Shown here piece after piece: positions 15,999 to 24,708 of a DNA stretch of 64,000 nucleotides. The notes below the pieces were generated by a model that worked only from the letters and a program-made list of their open reading frames with translations, made no database searches and had not been told where the DNA came from. Position 1 is the first letter of the stretch, and each line of letters opens with the position of its first letter. This DNA is from Pseudomonas sp. MM211 (GTDB lineage: Bacteria > Pseudomonadota > Gammaproteobacteria > Pseudomonadales > Pseudomonadaceae): assembly GCF_020386635.1 (NCBI RefSeq), contig NZ_CP081942.1:868001-932000 (forward strand), read 5' to 3'. The position numbers and the translations under genes are program-made.

Positions 15999-16526
15999 AT
16001 GACCCGCACAGCCGAGCTGCATCCCTTCAGCGTGCCGCGATACCCCAGCGGCGACCCTGCCCAGCAGGTGACCTTTCAGCTACTGGTCACCCAGGACGCC
16101 GGTCAGCAACAACAGGCGCAATTGCTGGCCCGCGTCTACGCCAGCGAACTTCGCCACCTGGCGCTGCCGCAATACGCCGACGAAGCCGCGCTGGGCGAGG
16201 CACTGGGCACGCTGTTGAGCGAAGCCCGCATCGGGGTGCACCTCGAGCTGCACGGCGACGAAGCCTTCATCTGGTCGCTGCGCGGTGTGGCACGAGCAGC
16301 CGGCCTGCTGGCCGACGAGATCACCCTGCACTGCAGCGAAAGCGGCCGACGCATGCTGTTCTGCGTGCATTGCGCCAGCCTGCAGGTGGGCACATCCGCC
16401 GATCTGCAAGCCTGCAGCCACTGCGCAGTGCTGCTGGAAGTGCGCCGGCATTTCTCCGAGCGCCTGGGTGCCTACCTCGGCGTCTGCGCGGATGCCGACC
16501 AGCCCTATGCGCAGGCCCGACCATGA
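15999..16526 (+). CDS. Dimethylamine N-demethylase small subunit (DmmA-family, gamma-type)
   Basis: A 175-residue protein with a C-terminal zinc-ribbon or rubredoxin-like knuckle: Cys122-x2-Cys125 and Cys139-x2-Cys142. I assign it from its position as first gene of a four-gene heme-dependent oxidative N-demethylase (HODM/Dmm) operon and its resemblance to the small subunit family annotated DmmA. The complex oxidises dimethylamine to methylamine and formaldehyde. The N-terminal 110 residues have no motif I recognise. It overlaps the reductase gene by 4 bases (ATGA), which means translational coupling. The subunit's exact role is uncertain; assembly or interdomain electron transfer is possible. 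Confidence 0.75.
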   Translation: MTRTAELHPFSVPRYPSGDPAQQVTFQLLVTQDAGQQQQAQLLARVYASELRHLALPQYADEAALGEALGTLLSEARIGVHLELHGDEAFIWSLRGVARAAGLLADEITLHCSESGRRMLFCVHCASLQVGTSADLQACSHCAVLLEVRRHFSERLGAYLGVCADADQPYAQARP

Positions 16527-17449
16527 CCGCCTTCGAGGTGCGGGTCGGTGAGACCCGGATGATCACCCCGGTGATCCGCGAGCTGTCGCTCCAGCCCTTG
16601 AGTGGCACGCTGCCGGCGTTCTCCGCTGGCAGCCACGTGCAGGTGCACCTGCCGAACGGCAAGCGCAACGCCTACTCGCTGCTCAGCGACCCGAGCGACA
16701 CCAGCCACTACCGGATCGCCGTGCGCCAGCAGGCGCAATCACGCGGCGGCTCGCGCTACGTGCACGAACAGTTGCAGACAGGCGATCGGTTGCGGATCTC
16801 GCCGCCGGCCAACCTCTTTGCGTTACACAGCACGGCGCGCCTGCACGTGCTGATCGCCGCCGGTATCGGCATCACTCCGTTCCTTGCCTACAGCACCGAA
16901 CTGCTGTGCCGAGGCGACGCTTTCGAGCTGCATTACGCCTACCGCGCAGGGGTCAACGATGCCTACGTCGAGACCCTGCGCGAGCGGCTGGGCGAGCGCC
17001 TGCATGTCTACGAAAGCAGCAACCGACGTCTCGACCTGGCGCAGTTGCTAAGCCATCGCCCACTCGGCACTCACGTCTATGCCTGTGGCCCGCAATCACT
17101 GCTCGATGCCCTGCGCGAACAAAGCCTGGCCCTCGGCTGGCCAGCGACGCGGGTGCACTGGGAGGCCTTCGCCACCCCGGAGCCGGGCGTGCCCTTCCTC
17201 GTGGAACTGGCGCGCAGTGGCCGTCAGGTGGCGGTCGGCGCCGAGCAAAGCCTGCTCGAAGCCCTGGAGTGCGCGGGTGTGGAGCTGCCCAACCTGTGTC
17301 GCGGCGGCGTCTGCGGCCAGTGCCAGACGCCCTATCTGAAAGGCGACGTGGAACACCGCGACCTGTTTCTCGCCGCCGCCGAGCGCGCAACCAGCCTGAT
17401 GCCCTGCGTCTCGCGTGGCTGCGGCAGCCCGATCCTGCTGGATATCTGA
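16523..17449 (+). CDS. Dimethylamine N-demethylase reductase subunit (PDR/VanB-type ferredoxin reductase, beta-type)
   Basis: A 308-residue oxidoreductase with three parts. An N-terminal FMN-binding barrel has RNAYSL near residues 48-53. A nicotinamide-binding domain has IAAGIGITPFLAY (about 111-123) and YACGPQSLLDAL. A C-terminal plant-type 2Fe-2S domain has Cys259, Cys264, Cys267 and Cys295. This is the phthalate dioxygenase reductase layout: NAD(P)H to FMN to 2Fe-2S to a partner oxygenase. The partner should be the heme subunit encoded 15 bases downstream. The start at 16523 overlaps the previous gene by ATGA; the earlier in-frame start at 16370 lies inside that gene and is rejected. Confidence 0.88.
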   Translation: MTAFEVRVGETRMITPVIRELSLQPLSGTLPAFSAGSHVQVHLPNGKRNAYSLLSDPSDTSHYRIAVRQQAQSRGGSRYVHEQLQTGDRLRISPPANLFALHSTARLHVLIAAGIGITPFLAYSTELLCRGDAFELHYAYRAGVNDAYVETLRERLGERLHVYESSNRRLDLAQLLSHRPLGTHVYACGPQSLLDALREQSLALGWPATRVHWEAFATPEPGVPFLVELARSGRQVAVGAEQSLLEALECAGVELPNLCRGGVCGQCQTPYLKGDVEHRDLFLAAAERATSLMPCVSRGCGSPILLDI

Positions 17450-17464
17450 TACCGGAGACGTGCC

Positions 17465-18481
17465 ATGCCCCTGATCTTCAAACCGGCAGAAACCTACCGG
17501 GACGACTTCAGCTTCCGAAACAGCCCGGCCGCTATCGCCCGGTTCCCGTTTCCGTTCCCGGAAGACGCCTACATGTACTCGGTGAACATCGAGCCAGCGG
17601 TATCGCGCGATCCGGGCTCGGTGTTCGAGCACTGCTTCGATGTGGACGAACATTACCTGTCGGAGATGGCCGAGCGCGCCCGCGTTCTGGAGCGTGACCC
17701 CGAGCGCTGCCTGGTGATGCCGCACATGGCCCAGGCCGCCTGGGATCTGCTGGAAATGCTGATGCAGCAGCTGGCCGTTGACTACCCGCAGCACTTCCAG
17801 CTTGAGCGCAACGGCACCGCCTGGCGCTGGCAGAACTTGGCCATGGGCATCGATCAGCCCTTCACCTTCGGCGACCCCGACAGCCTGCCGTGCGAGCCGC
17901 TGGAGTACATCACCCGGCAGATGCAGGGCGATTTCGCCGTGCTCGACCAGCGTGACGGTGACCTGTTCATGGACGCCGGCATGGTCACCTGCCCGGCCGA
18001 CTGGTCGCTACGCTTCGACGCCGGCATGAGCTTCAAACAGTGGCACTCGCCCGTACCGATGGCCAACCAGATGGGCATCTTCGAACGCGCCCTGAAGTTT
18101 CTGCTGAACATTCAGGTCGGCCACCCGGTGCGCCGACTGAACTGGACGCTGACCATCAACCCGCGCCTGGACACCTCGCCGGAGACCTTTCACGAATGGG
18201 GCAGCGACCGCGGCTCGGTCACCCCGGACAACGTCGGCCGCCTGGTGCACCTGCGCGTGGAGCTGCAGCTGATGGCCCGCCTGCCGCGCTCCAACGCCGT
18301 GCTGTTCAGCATTCGCACCTACCTGATCAGCATGGAAGAACTGGTCAGCAACCCGGCCTGGGCGCGCCGCCTGCACCGCGTGCTGCGCGACCTGCCGGAT
18401 GCCATCGCCGACTACAAGGGCATGACCCGCTACCGCCAGACCCTGGTGGACTGGCTGCGCCAGTTCGACTCCGAAGCCTGA
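17465..18481 (+). CDS. Heme-dependent oxidative N-demethylase, alpha subunit (DUF3445)
   Basis: A 338-residue protein of the DUF3445/HODM alpha family. Family features include FSFRNSPAAIARFPFPFPEDAYMY near the N-terminus, the central QMQGDFAVLDQRDGDLFMDAGMVTCPADWS, and MSFKQWHSPVP. Characterised work on the Pseudomonas mendocina enzyme showed a heme bound in a PAS-like fold that oxidatively demethylates dimethylamine. This gene has the same operon context: small subunit, PDR reductase and GcvT-like folate subunit on either side. The product formaldehyde is probably handed to tetrahydrofolate by the next subunit. Expected to be cytoplasmic; no signal peptide or membrane segment is seen. Confidence 0.88.
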   Translation: MPLIFKPAETYRDDFSFRNSPAAIARFPFPFPEDAYMYSVNIEPAVSRDPGSVFEHCFDVDEHYLSEMAERARVLERDPERCLVMPHMAQAAWDLLEMLMQQLAVDYPQHFQLERNGTAWRWQNLAMGIDQPFTFGDPDSLPCEPLEYITRQMQGDFAVLDQRDGDLFMDAGMVTCPADWSLRFDAGMSFKQWHSPVPMANQMGIFERALKFLLNIQVGHPVRRLNWTLTINPRLDTSPETFHEWGSDRGSVTPDNVGRLVHLRVELQLMARLPRSNAVLFSIRTYLISMEELVSNPAWARRLHRVLRDLPDAIADYKGMTRYRQTLVDWLRQFDSEA

Positions 18482-18507
18482 CCCGATCACTACACGAGGA
18501 TTTTCCC

Positions 18508-19638
18508 ATGGCCAACTCATGGCGCATCAGCGCCCTGCGCGAACGCCACCTGGCGCTTGGTTCGAACCTGGAAGACTGGAACGGCATGGGCACCGCCTGG
18601 ACCTATGCCAGCGATCTGGCCGACCATCATGAAGCGATCCGTACCCGCGCCGGGCTGATGGACGTCTCGGGCCTGAAGAAGGTGCACTACGTCGGCCCCC
18701 ACGCCGAAAGCCTGCTCGACTACGCCACCACCCGCGACATGGCCAAGCTCTATCCCGGCAAGTCGGTGTACGCCTGCCTGCTCGACGAGGACGGCACCTT
18801 CATCGACGACTGCATCGTCTATCGCACCGGCCCCAACGCCTTCATGGTGGTGCACGGCGCTGGCACCGGCTACGAGATGCTGATCCGTTCGGCACAGGGT
18901 CGTCAGGTCGCGGTACTGTTCGACGACGACCTCCACGACCTTTCCCTGCAAGGCCCGGCAGCCGTGGACTTTCTCGCCGAGCACGTACCCGGCATCCGCG
19001 AGCTGCCCTACTTCCATCACCTGCAGACCCGGCTGTTCGACCGCCCGGTGATGATCTCGCGCACCGGCTACACCGGCGAGCGCGGTTACGAGATCTTCTG
19101 CAAGGCCGCCGATGCGCCGCTGATCTGGGACGGCATCCTGGAAAAAGGCCAGGGCCACGGCATCATCCCCTGCGCCTTCACCGCCCTGGACTGGCTGCGC
19201 GTGGAGAGCTACCTGCTGTTCTTCCCCTATGACAACTCGCAGATGTACCCCTTCGCCGACCAGAAGGCTGGCGACACGCTGTGGGAACTGGGCCTGGACT
19301 TCACCGTGTCGCCCGGCAAGCGCGACTTCCGGGGTGCCGCCGAGCACTACCGGCGCCAGGGCCAGGAACGCTTCAGGATCTTCGGTGTGCTGCTCGACGG
19401 CGAGCAAGCCGCCGAGGGTGGCGACAGCCTCTGGCACGAAGGGCGTCAGGTCGGGCTGATCACCTGCGCCATGTACTCGCGCCTGAGCGGACGCTCCATG
19501 GCCATCGCCCGGGTCGAACCCGATATCGCCGAGCAGGGCGTACCGCTGCAGGTGCGCGGCAGCCTGCAGGTAAGCGCGATCGCCCACACCCTGCCCTTCG
19601 ACGATCCCGAAAAGAAGAAACGTACCGCCAAGGGCTAA
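18508..19638 (+). CDS. GcvT-like folate-binding subunit of the dimethylamine demethylase (delta-type, DmmD-like)
   Basis: A 376-residue aminomethyltransferase-fold protein. GcvT-type features are [54 protein letters not shown], and [17 protein letters not shown]. In the glycine-cleavage T protein this fold binds tetrahydrofolate and captures a C1 unit. In HODM/Dmm operons the homologue is thought to turn the formaldehyde released from dimethylamine into methylene-tetrahydrofolate. The start at 18508 follows ACGAGGA by 7 bases and is 26 bases after the alpha gene; the long in-frame extension back to 18040 overlaps that gene and is rejected. Not a glycine-cleavage gene here, since gcvH and gcvP are absent. 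Confidence 0.82.
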   Translation: MANSWRISALRERHLALGSNLEDWNGMGTAWTYASDLADHHEAIRTRAGLMDVSGLKKVHYVGPHAESLLDYATTRDMAKLYPGKSVYACLLDEDGTFIDDCIVYRTGPNAFMVVHGAGTGYEMLIRSAQGRQVAVLFDDDLHDLSLQGPAAVDFLAEHVPGIRELPYFHHLQTRLFDRPVMISRTGYTGERGYEIFCKAADAPLIWDGILEKGQGHGIIPCAFTALDWLRVESYLLFFPYDNSQMYPFADQKAGDTLWELGLDFTVSPGKRDFRGAAEHYRRQGQERFRIFGVLLDGEQAAEGGDSLWHEGRQVGLITCAMYSRLSGRSMAIARVEPDIAEQGVPLQVRGSLQVSAIAHTLPFDDPEKKKRTAKG

Positions 19639-19717
19639 TAAACCCGCGCCGGCTCGCTCCCAGGCGTTGCAGGGGAGCGCCGAGCATCGCGACGCCTCGC
19701 CAACCGGAGAACCGAAC

Positions 19718-21091
19718 ATGAACCAACGAGTCGCCATCATCGGCGCCGGCCCATGCGGCCTGGCCCAGTTGCGAGCCTTCCAATCGGCCCAGGCCGATGG
19801 TGCGGACATTCCCGAACTGGTCTGCTTCGAGAAGCAGACCGACTGGGGCGGCATGTGGAACTACACCTGGCGCACCGGCCTGGACGAACACGGTGAGCCG
19901 GTGCACGGCAGCATGTACCGCTATCTCTGGTCGAACGGGCCGAAGGAATGCCTGGAGTTCGCCGACTACAGCTTCGACGAGCATTTCGGCCGGCCCATGG
20001 GCTCCTACCCACCGCGTGAGGTGCTCTGGGACTACATCAAGGGCCGCGTCGAGAAAGCCGGCGTGCGGCCTTACATCCGTTTCGATACCGCGGTGCGCGA
20101 CGTCACCTTCGACGCCGCCAGCGAGCTGTTCACGGTCACCGCCCACGATCACCTGCATGACCGCACCTACAGCGAAACCTTCAACTACGTGGTGGTCGCC
20201 AGCGGCCACTTTTCCACGCCCAACGTGCCCGACTTCCCCGGTTTCGAGCGCTTCGCCGGGCGCGTGTTGCACGCCCACGACTTTCGCGACGCCCTGGAAT
20301 TCAAGGGCAAGGACGTGCTCATCGTCGGCGCCAGCTATTCGGCCGAAGACATCGGCTCGCAGTGCTACAAGTACGGTGCCCGCTCCATCACCAGCAGCTA
20401 CCGCAGCGCACCGATGGGCTACAAATGGCCGGCCAACTGGGAGGAGCGCCCATTGCTCAGCCACGTGCAGGGCAGCACCGCGTTCTTCGTCGACGGCAGT
20501 TGCAAGCACATCGACGCGATCATCCTGTGCACCGGCTACAAGCACCACTTCCCCTTCCTGCCGGAAGCGCTGCGCCTGAAAACAGGCAATCGCCTGTGGC
20601 CGCTGAACCTCTACAAGGGTGTGTGCTGGGAGCAGAACCCGCGGCTGATCTACCTCGGCATGCAGGATCAGTGGTACAGCTTCAACATGTTCGACGCCCA
20701 GGCCTGGTATGCCCGCGACGTGATTCTCGGGCGCATCGCGCTGCCCGAACTCGAGCGCATGCACGCTGAAAACCTGGCCTGGCGCCAGGAGGAGGAGGCG
20801 CTGGAAACCGCCCAGCAGATGTTCGAATTCCAGGGCGAATACATCCGCCAGCTGATCGCCGCAACCGACTACCCGAGCTTCGACATCGCCGAGGTCAACG
20901 CCACCTTCCTGCAGTGGAAGAAAGACAAGTACGACAACATCATGGGCTACCGCGACAAGTGCTATCGCTCGCTGATCACCGGCACCCTGGCCACCCCGCA
21001 TCACACCCCCTGGCTGGAGGCACTGGACGACTCGCTGGGTACCTATCTGAGCGACACGCCGCCGGCCGACCGCCTGAAGTCCGCCAGCTGA
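19718..21091 (+). CDS. tmm: Trimethylamine monooxygenase
   Basis: A 457-residue class B flavin monooxygenase. It has the FAD motif GAGPCG (9-14), the FMO identifying motif [11 protein letters not shown] (179-189), the NADPH-binding GASYSAED (204-211) and [11 protein letters not shown]. The C-terminal part [13 protein letters not shown] then [19 protein letters not shown] is typical of bacterial Tmm as opposed to other FMOs. Tmm oxidises trimethylamine to trimethylamine N-oxide using NADPH and O2. Start 19718 is the first Met matching the family N-terminus. The gene lies 79 bases after the demethylase operon and 9 bases before tdm, so product and next enzyme are encoded side by side. Confidence 0.93.
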   Translation: MNQRVAIIGAGPCGLAQLRAFQSAQADGADIPELVCFEKQTDWGGMWNYTWRTGLDEHGEPVHGSMYRYLWSNGPKECLEFADYSFDEHFGRPMGSYPPREVLWDYIKGRVEKAGVRPYIRFDTAVRDVTFDAASELFTVTAHDHLHDRTYSETFNYVVVASGHFSTPNVPDFPGFERFAGRVLHAHDFRDALEFKGKDVLIVGASYSAEDIGSQCYKYGARSITSSYRSAPMGYKWPANWEERPLLSHVQGSTAFFVDGSCKHIDAIILCTGYKHHFPFLPEALRLKTGNRLWPLNLYKGVCWEQNPRLIYLGMQDQWYSFNMFDAQAWYARDVILGRIALPELERMHAENLAWRQEEEALETAQQMFEFQGEYIRQLIAATDYPSFDIAEVNATFLQWKKDKYDNIMGYRDKCYRSLITGTLATPHHTPWLEALDDSLGTYLSDTPPADRLKSAS

Positions 21092-21100
21092 GGCGCCGCC

Positions 21101-23446
21101 ATGAACCTGCCTGTGACAAGCCGCCCACTGGAGCCGGCGCTGTTCGCCCGCGCCGCCGATCTGGAACGCCACCGCGTAGCCCCTGGCGGGCTGACCGTGT
21201 TCGCGCTGGAGGCGGGTGATCGCCTGGAGGTCATCGACCTCGAGGGCGATCAGCCTGCCGAGCTGCTGGCCTTCGCCGAGGATGGCCGCGAAGCGCTGGC
21301 GGCACTGGGCCTGCAAGCCAGCGCTGGTGCCGATGCCATTGCCCGTCTGCTGCACGACGGCAGCCGCGAGTCGATTCACGTCACCAACGGGCTTACTCGT
21401 CGTGGTGTGGACTGTCGCCGCCTGCCGGCCGCCGCCCGGCTGTGGCCCGCCGCCACACCCGCAGGCTTCAGCCGCCAACTGCTGGCCAACGCTGCGCTAT
21501 GCGTGATCGTAGCCGCCCCTGGTGGGCGTAGCGGAGTGGACAGCCAGCAGCGCGCCAGTGAACTGCGTGTGCTGCTGCACCGCGCCAATCCGCGCAGGCT
21601 TTGGGTGCCGCCACTTCCCGCGCCGCTGGGCGAAGTGATCGACGAATTCACCATCCACCCCGGCAGCGCGCGCGACTACCTCGTCGCAGCCGGGCAGTTC
21701 GTCCAGGTGATCGACGTGGCCGGGCGCCAGTGTTCGGATTTCGTCGCCTTCGACCGCGCCGGCCTGGATACCGGACGCGAGATCGACCTCGACCCCACCG
21801 TCACCCGTACCCTGAACGGCAACGCCTACCCGGGGCCGGGCCTGTTCAGCCGCTTCTACGATCGCAACATGCAACCCATGCTGGAGGTGGTGCGCGATAC
21901 CGTCGGCCGCCACGATACCTTCGCCCTGGCCTGTGCGGCGCGCTACTACGAGGCGCACGGCTACTTCGGGCACGCCAACTGCAGCGACAACATCAGCCGC
22001 GCCATGGCCGCTCACGGCGTACACCCGCGCGCCGGCTGGCCGGCGATCAATTTCTTCTACAACACCGCCATCGACGCGCACCAGCACCTGACGCTGGACG
22101 AACCCTGGTCGCGCCCTGGCGATTACGTCCTGCTCAAGGCGCTGACCGATCTGGTCTGCGCCAGCAGTTCCTGCCCGGACGACATCGACCCCGCCAATGG
22201 CTGGCAGCCCACCGATATCCACATCCGCGTGTATTCCGAGAAGGAGCGTTTCAGTCTTGCCATGGCCACTCGAAAAACAGCAGATGCCGATCCGGTGCTG
22301 ACCCGCGAAAGCGGCTTTCACGCCGGCACCTCGGCCCTCACCCGGCAGTTCGTCGACTACCGGGGCTTCTGGACACCGACCCGCTTCGACGGCTACGGCG
22401 CCACCGATGAATACCACGGCTGCCGCGAACGCGTGGCGGTGATGGATCTTTCCGCGCTGCGCAAATTCGAGGTGCTCGGCCCCGACGCCGAAGCATTGCT
22501 CGACCACTGCCTGACCCGCGACGTGCGCAAGCTGGCGGTCGGCCAGGTGGTGTATTCGGCGATGTGCTTCGAGCACGGCGGCATGCTCGACGACGGCACC
22601 CTGCTGCGCCTCGGCGCCGATGCGTTTCGCTGGATCGGTGGCGAGGACTACGCCGGCGTCTGGCTGCGCGAGCAGGCCGAAAAGCTGGGCATGAAGGTGT
22701 GGATAAAGAGCGCCTCCGAGCAGATCCACAACGTCGCCGTGCAGGGCCCGCTGAGCCGCCAACTGCTCGCGCAGATGATCTGGACGCCCGGCACCCAGCC
22801 AGCGCTGGAAGAGCTGGGCTGGTTCCGCTTTCTGGTCGGCCGTCTGGATGACTACAACGGCCCACCCGTGATGGTGTCGCGCACCGGCTATACCGGCGAG
22901 CTGGGCTACGAAATCTGGTGCCATCCGCACGATGCGCTACAGGTGTGGCAACGCCTGTGGCAGCTTGGCGAACCCCTGGGCCTGGTACCGCTCGGCCTCG
23001 AAGCGCTGGACATGCTGCGTATCGAAGCGGGGCTGATTTTCGCCGGCCACGAATTCGACGATCAGACCGATCCGTTCGAGGCCGGCATTGGCTTCTGTGT
23101 GCCACTCAAGAGCAAAGCGGCGGACTTTATCGGCCGCGATGCCCTATCAAGGCGCAGCGCAGCCCCCCGCCACAAGCTGGTCGGCCTGCAGCTGGAAGGC
23201 AATGAAACCGCGGCCCACGGCGACTGCGTTTACAACGGCCGGGCCAGTGTCGGCGTGATCACCAGTGCCACGCGCTCACCGGTGCTGGGCCGCAACATCG
23301 CCTTGTGTCGCCTGGATGTTGGCTATTGCGAGCCGGGTACCGCCGTCGAGATAGGCAAGCTCGATGGCCAGCAGAAGCGCATTCGCGCCCAGGTCGGCGC
23401 CAGCACCGTCGCCTACGACCCGGACAAGAGCAGGGTACGGGCATAA
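21101..23446 (+). CDS. tdm: Trimethylamine N-oxide demethylase (DUF1989-GcvT fusion)
   Basis: A 781-residue two-domain protein. Residues about 1-385 contain the DUF1989 catalytic region and residues about 405-775 a GcvT-like tetrahydrofolate-binding domain ([40 protein letters not shown]). TMAO demethylase cleaves TMAO non-oxidatively to dimethylamine and formaldehyde, the latter passing to folate. Cys278, His291, Cys294 and Cys358 have the same spacing as the Zn ligands I recall for the Methylocella silvestris enzyme (263, 276, 279, 343; constant offset of 15), so the metal site looks intact. The gene directly follows tmm and completes the TMA to dimethylamine step. Cytoplasmic; no signal peptide. 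Confidence 0.92.
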   Translation: MNLPVTSRPLEPALFARAADLERHRVAPGGLTVFALEAGDRLEVIDLEGDQPAELLAFAEDGREALAALGLQASAGADAIARLLHDGSRESIHVTNGLTRRGVDCRRLPAAARLWPAATPAGFSRQLLANAALCVIVAAPGGRSGVDSQQRASELRVLLHRANPRRLWVPPLPAPLGEVIDEFTIHPGSARDYLVAAGQFVQVIDVAGRQCSDFVAFDRAGLDTGREIDLDPTVTRTLNGNAYPGPGLFSRFYDRNMQPMLEVVRDTVGRHDTFALACAARYYEAHGYFGHANCSDNISRAMAAHGVHPRAGWPAINFFYNTAIDAHQHLTLDEPWSRPGDYVLLKALTDLVCASSSCPDDIDPANGWQPTDIHIRVYSEKERFSLAMATRKTADADPVLTRESGFHAGTSALTRQFVDYRGFWTPTRFDGYGATDEYHGCRERVAVMDLSALRKFEVLGPDAEALLDHCLTRDVRKLAVGQVVYSAMCFEHGGMLDDGTLLRLGADAFRWIGGEDYAGVWLREQAEKLGMKVWIKSASEQIHNVAVQGPLSRQLLAQMIWTPGTQPALEELGWFRFLVGRLDDYNGPPVMVSRTGYTGELGYEIWCHPHDALQVWQRLWQLGEPLGLVPLGLEALDMLRIEAGLIFAGHEFDDQTDPFEAGIGFCVPLKSKAADFIGRDALSRRSAAPRHKLVGLQLEGNETAAHGDCVYNGRASVGVITSATRSPVLGRNIALCRLDVGYCEPGTAVEIGKLDGQQKRIRAQVGASTVAYDPDKSRVRA

Positions 23447-23508
23447 CCGAACCGGTTGTGGAAAGAGAATTGCTTGGTGATGGCCATTCGATCTCACGGA
23501 GGTGGCCC

Positions 23509-24528
23509 ATGTGGTTCAGCAATGCGTCCCGAAACCTGGCCGATGAACTCAGCCAGTGGCTTAACCGCCTGTTCGACGGCCAGCCCAGCACGGCCGCCGC
23601 ACAGCCTCATCTGCAGCGCGATGCCCGGCTGCTCAGCAGCCTGCAACGGCTTCAAAGCGACTGGGACGAGTTGCAGCGCATCCGCCAGCAGGCCGAATGC
23701 CAGGCGCCGCCGCCCTGCAGTGCAGACGAGTACGCTGCACTCAAGGAGGGACCTCGCCGAGGCCCGGGCGCAGATCGGCGAACTCCTCCACGCCCGTGAC
23801 GACAGCCAGCGGCGCCTGCACGAGCTGGAAGCCGAGCGCGCCCATTGGGACGAAGAACGCCAGGTCTGGGAGCTGACCAAACGTACCCTCACCGAAGGCA
23901 GCTGGGCGATGAACGTGGTGGCTGGCGACCCCGACCATCCGCAGAACCTGATTCGTTGGTCGAGCAGTTCCGCGAGCTGATCGGCTACAGCGCCCAGGAA
24001 TTTCCCGATGGCTGGGACAGCTATTTCAAGGTGGTCAACGCCGATGACCTGAAACAGGTCATGCAGGCCTTCAATGCCTCGATGGTCGACACCGGCGGTG
24101 ATGGCTTCTATGCCGTCGAATACCGCATGCGCCACAAGAGCCGTGGCGAGGTGTGGTACCGAGAACGCGGCCGCTGCCTGCGCGATGCCCAGGGCCACCT
24201 GCTGTATGTCACCGGCGCCGTGCGCGAGATCAGCGACGAGAAGACCGCCGCCACACTGCACCAGCGCGAACAGGCCAACATCCAGGCCACCTACACGCAG
24301 ATTGCTCAGGTCGCCGGGGGGATTCGCAGCATTGCCGAGCAGACCAATCTGCTAGCACTGAATGCCGCCATCGAAGCGGCGCGGGCTGGCGATCAGGGCC
24401 GCGGCTTCGCCGTGGTCGCCGATGAAGTGCGCAATCTGGCGCGACGCACACAGGAATCGGTGCAACAGATTCAAGGCATGTTGCAAAAGGAGCGCTCTGG
24501 CGAACCAACTTCAGGCAACAAACCATGA
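23509..24528 (+). pseudogene. PAS-domain methyl-accepting chemotaxis protein, disrupted by two frameshifts
   Basis: The ATG at 23509 has an ACGGAGGTG site. The frame reads a coiled-coil N-terminus (ASRNLADELSQWLNRLFDG onward) to about 23745, then shifts +1 at an AAGGAGGGA run and continues as [28 protein letters not shown]. Near 23960 it shifts back and continues with a PAS domain ([27 protein letters not shown]) and the MCP signalling tip [34 protein letters not shown]. Joined, the three pieces give a soluble receptor of about 340 residues with no membrane segment and a short signalling domain. One extra G and one missing G explain both shifts. It may be a true pseudogene or a sequencing artefact. 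Its place after tdm suggests chemotaxis linked to methylated amines. Confidence 0.75.
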
Positions 24529-24596
24529 AAACGAACTGAAAAAGTGCAGAAAAAGGCGCTAACGCCACCGATCACCCCAGTTATAGCCATTACTGA

Positions 24597-24612
24597 TGGC
24601 ACACTCATTGCT
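24597..24612 (+). promoter_or_regulatory. Sigma-54 promoter of the amt operon
   Basis: TGGCACACTCATTGCT is an exact match to TGGCAC-N5-TTGC. It lies 98 bases before the amt start codon, giving a leader of about 85 bases. The amt gene is thus predicted to need RpoN and an enhancer-binding protein such as NtrC. Confidence 0.85.
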
Positions 24613-24708
24613 TTCCCAAAAAGAAACTTTGTTTATCAAAAATAAAACTTTCGACTCGACCTGCCTGCGCACCACTTATTCCAATAAACCGCTTTCGAGG
24701 ATTCAGTG

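Noticed and set aside
18508..19638. Reading the GcvT-like protein as glycine-cleavage T protein
   Set aside because: No gcvH or gcvP nearby; operon position matches the folate subunit of dimethylamine demethylase.
19460..21478. Very long minus-strand open frame (672 codons) opposite tmm
   Set aside because: It is antisense to Tmm and the start of Tdm, whose protein families are clear. Such frames are common in high-GC DNA with strong third-position bias; no family resemblance or ribosome site.
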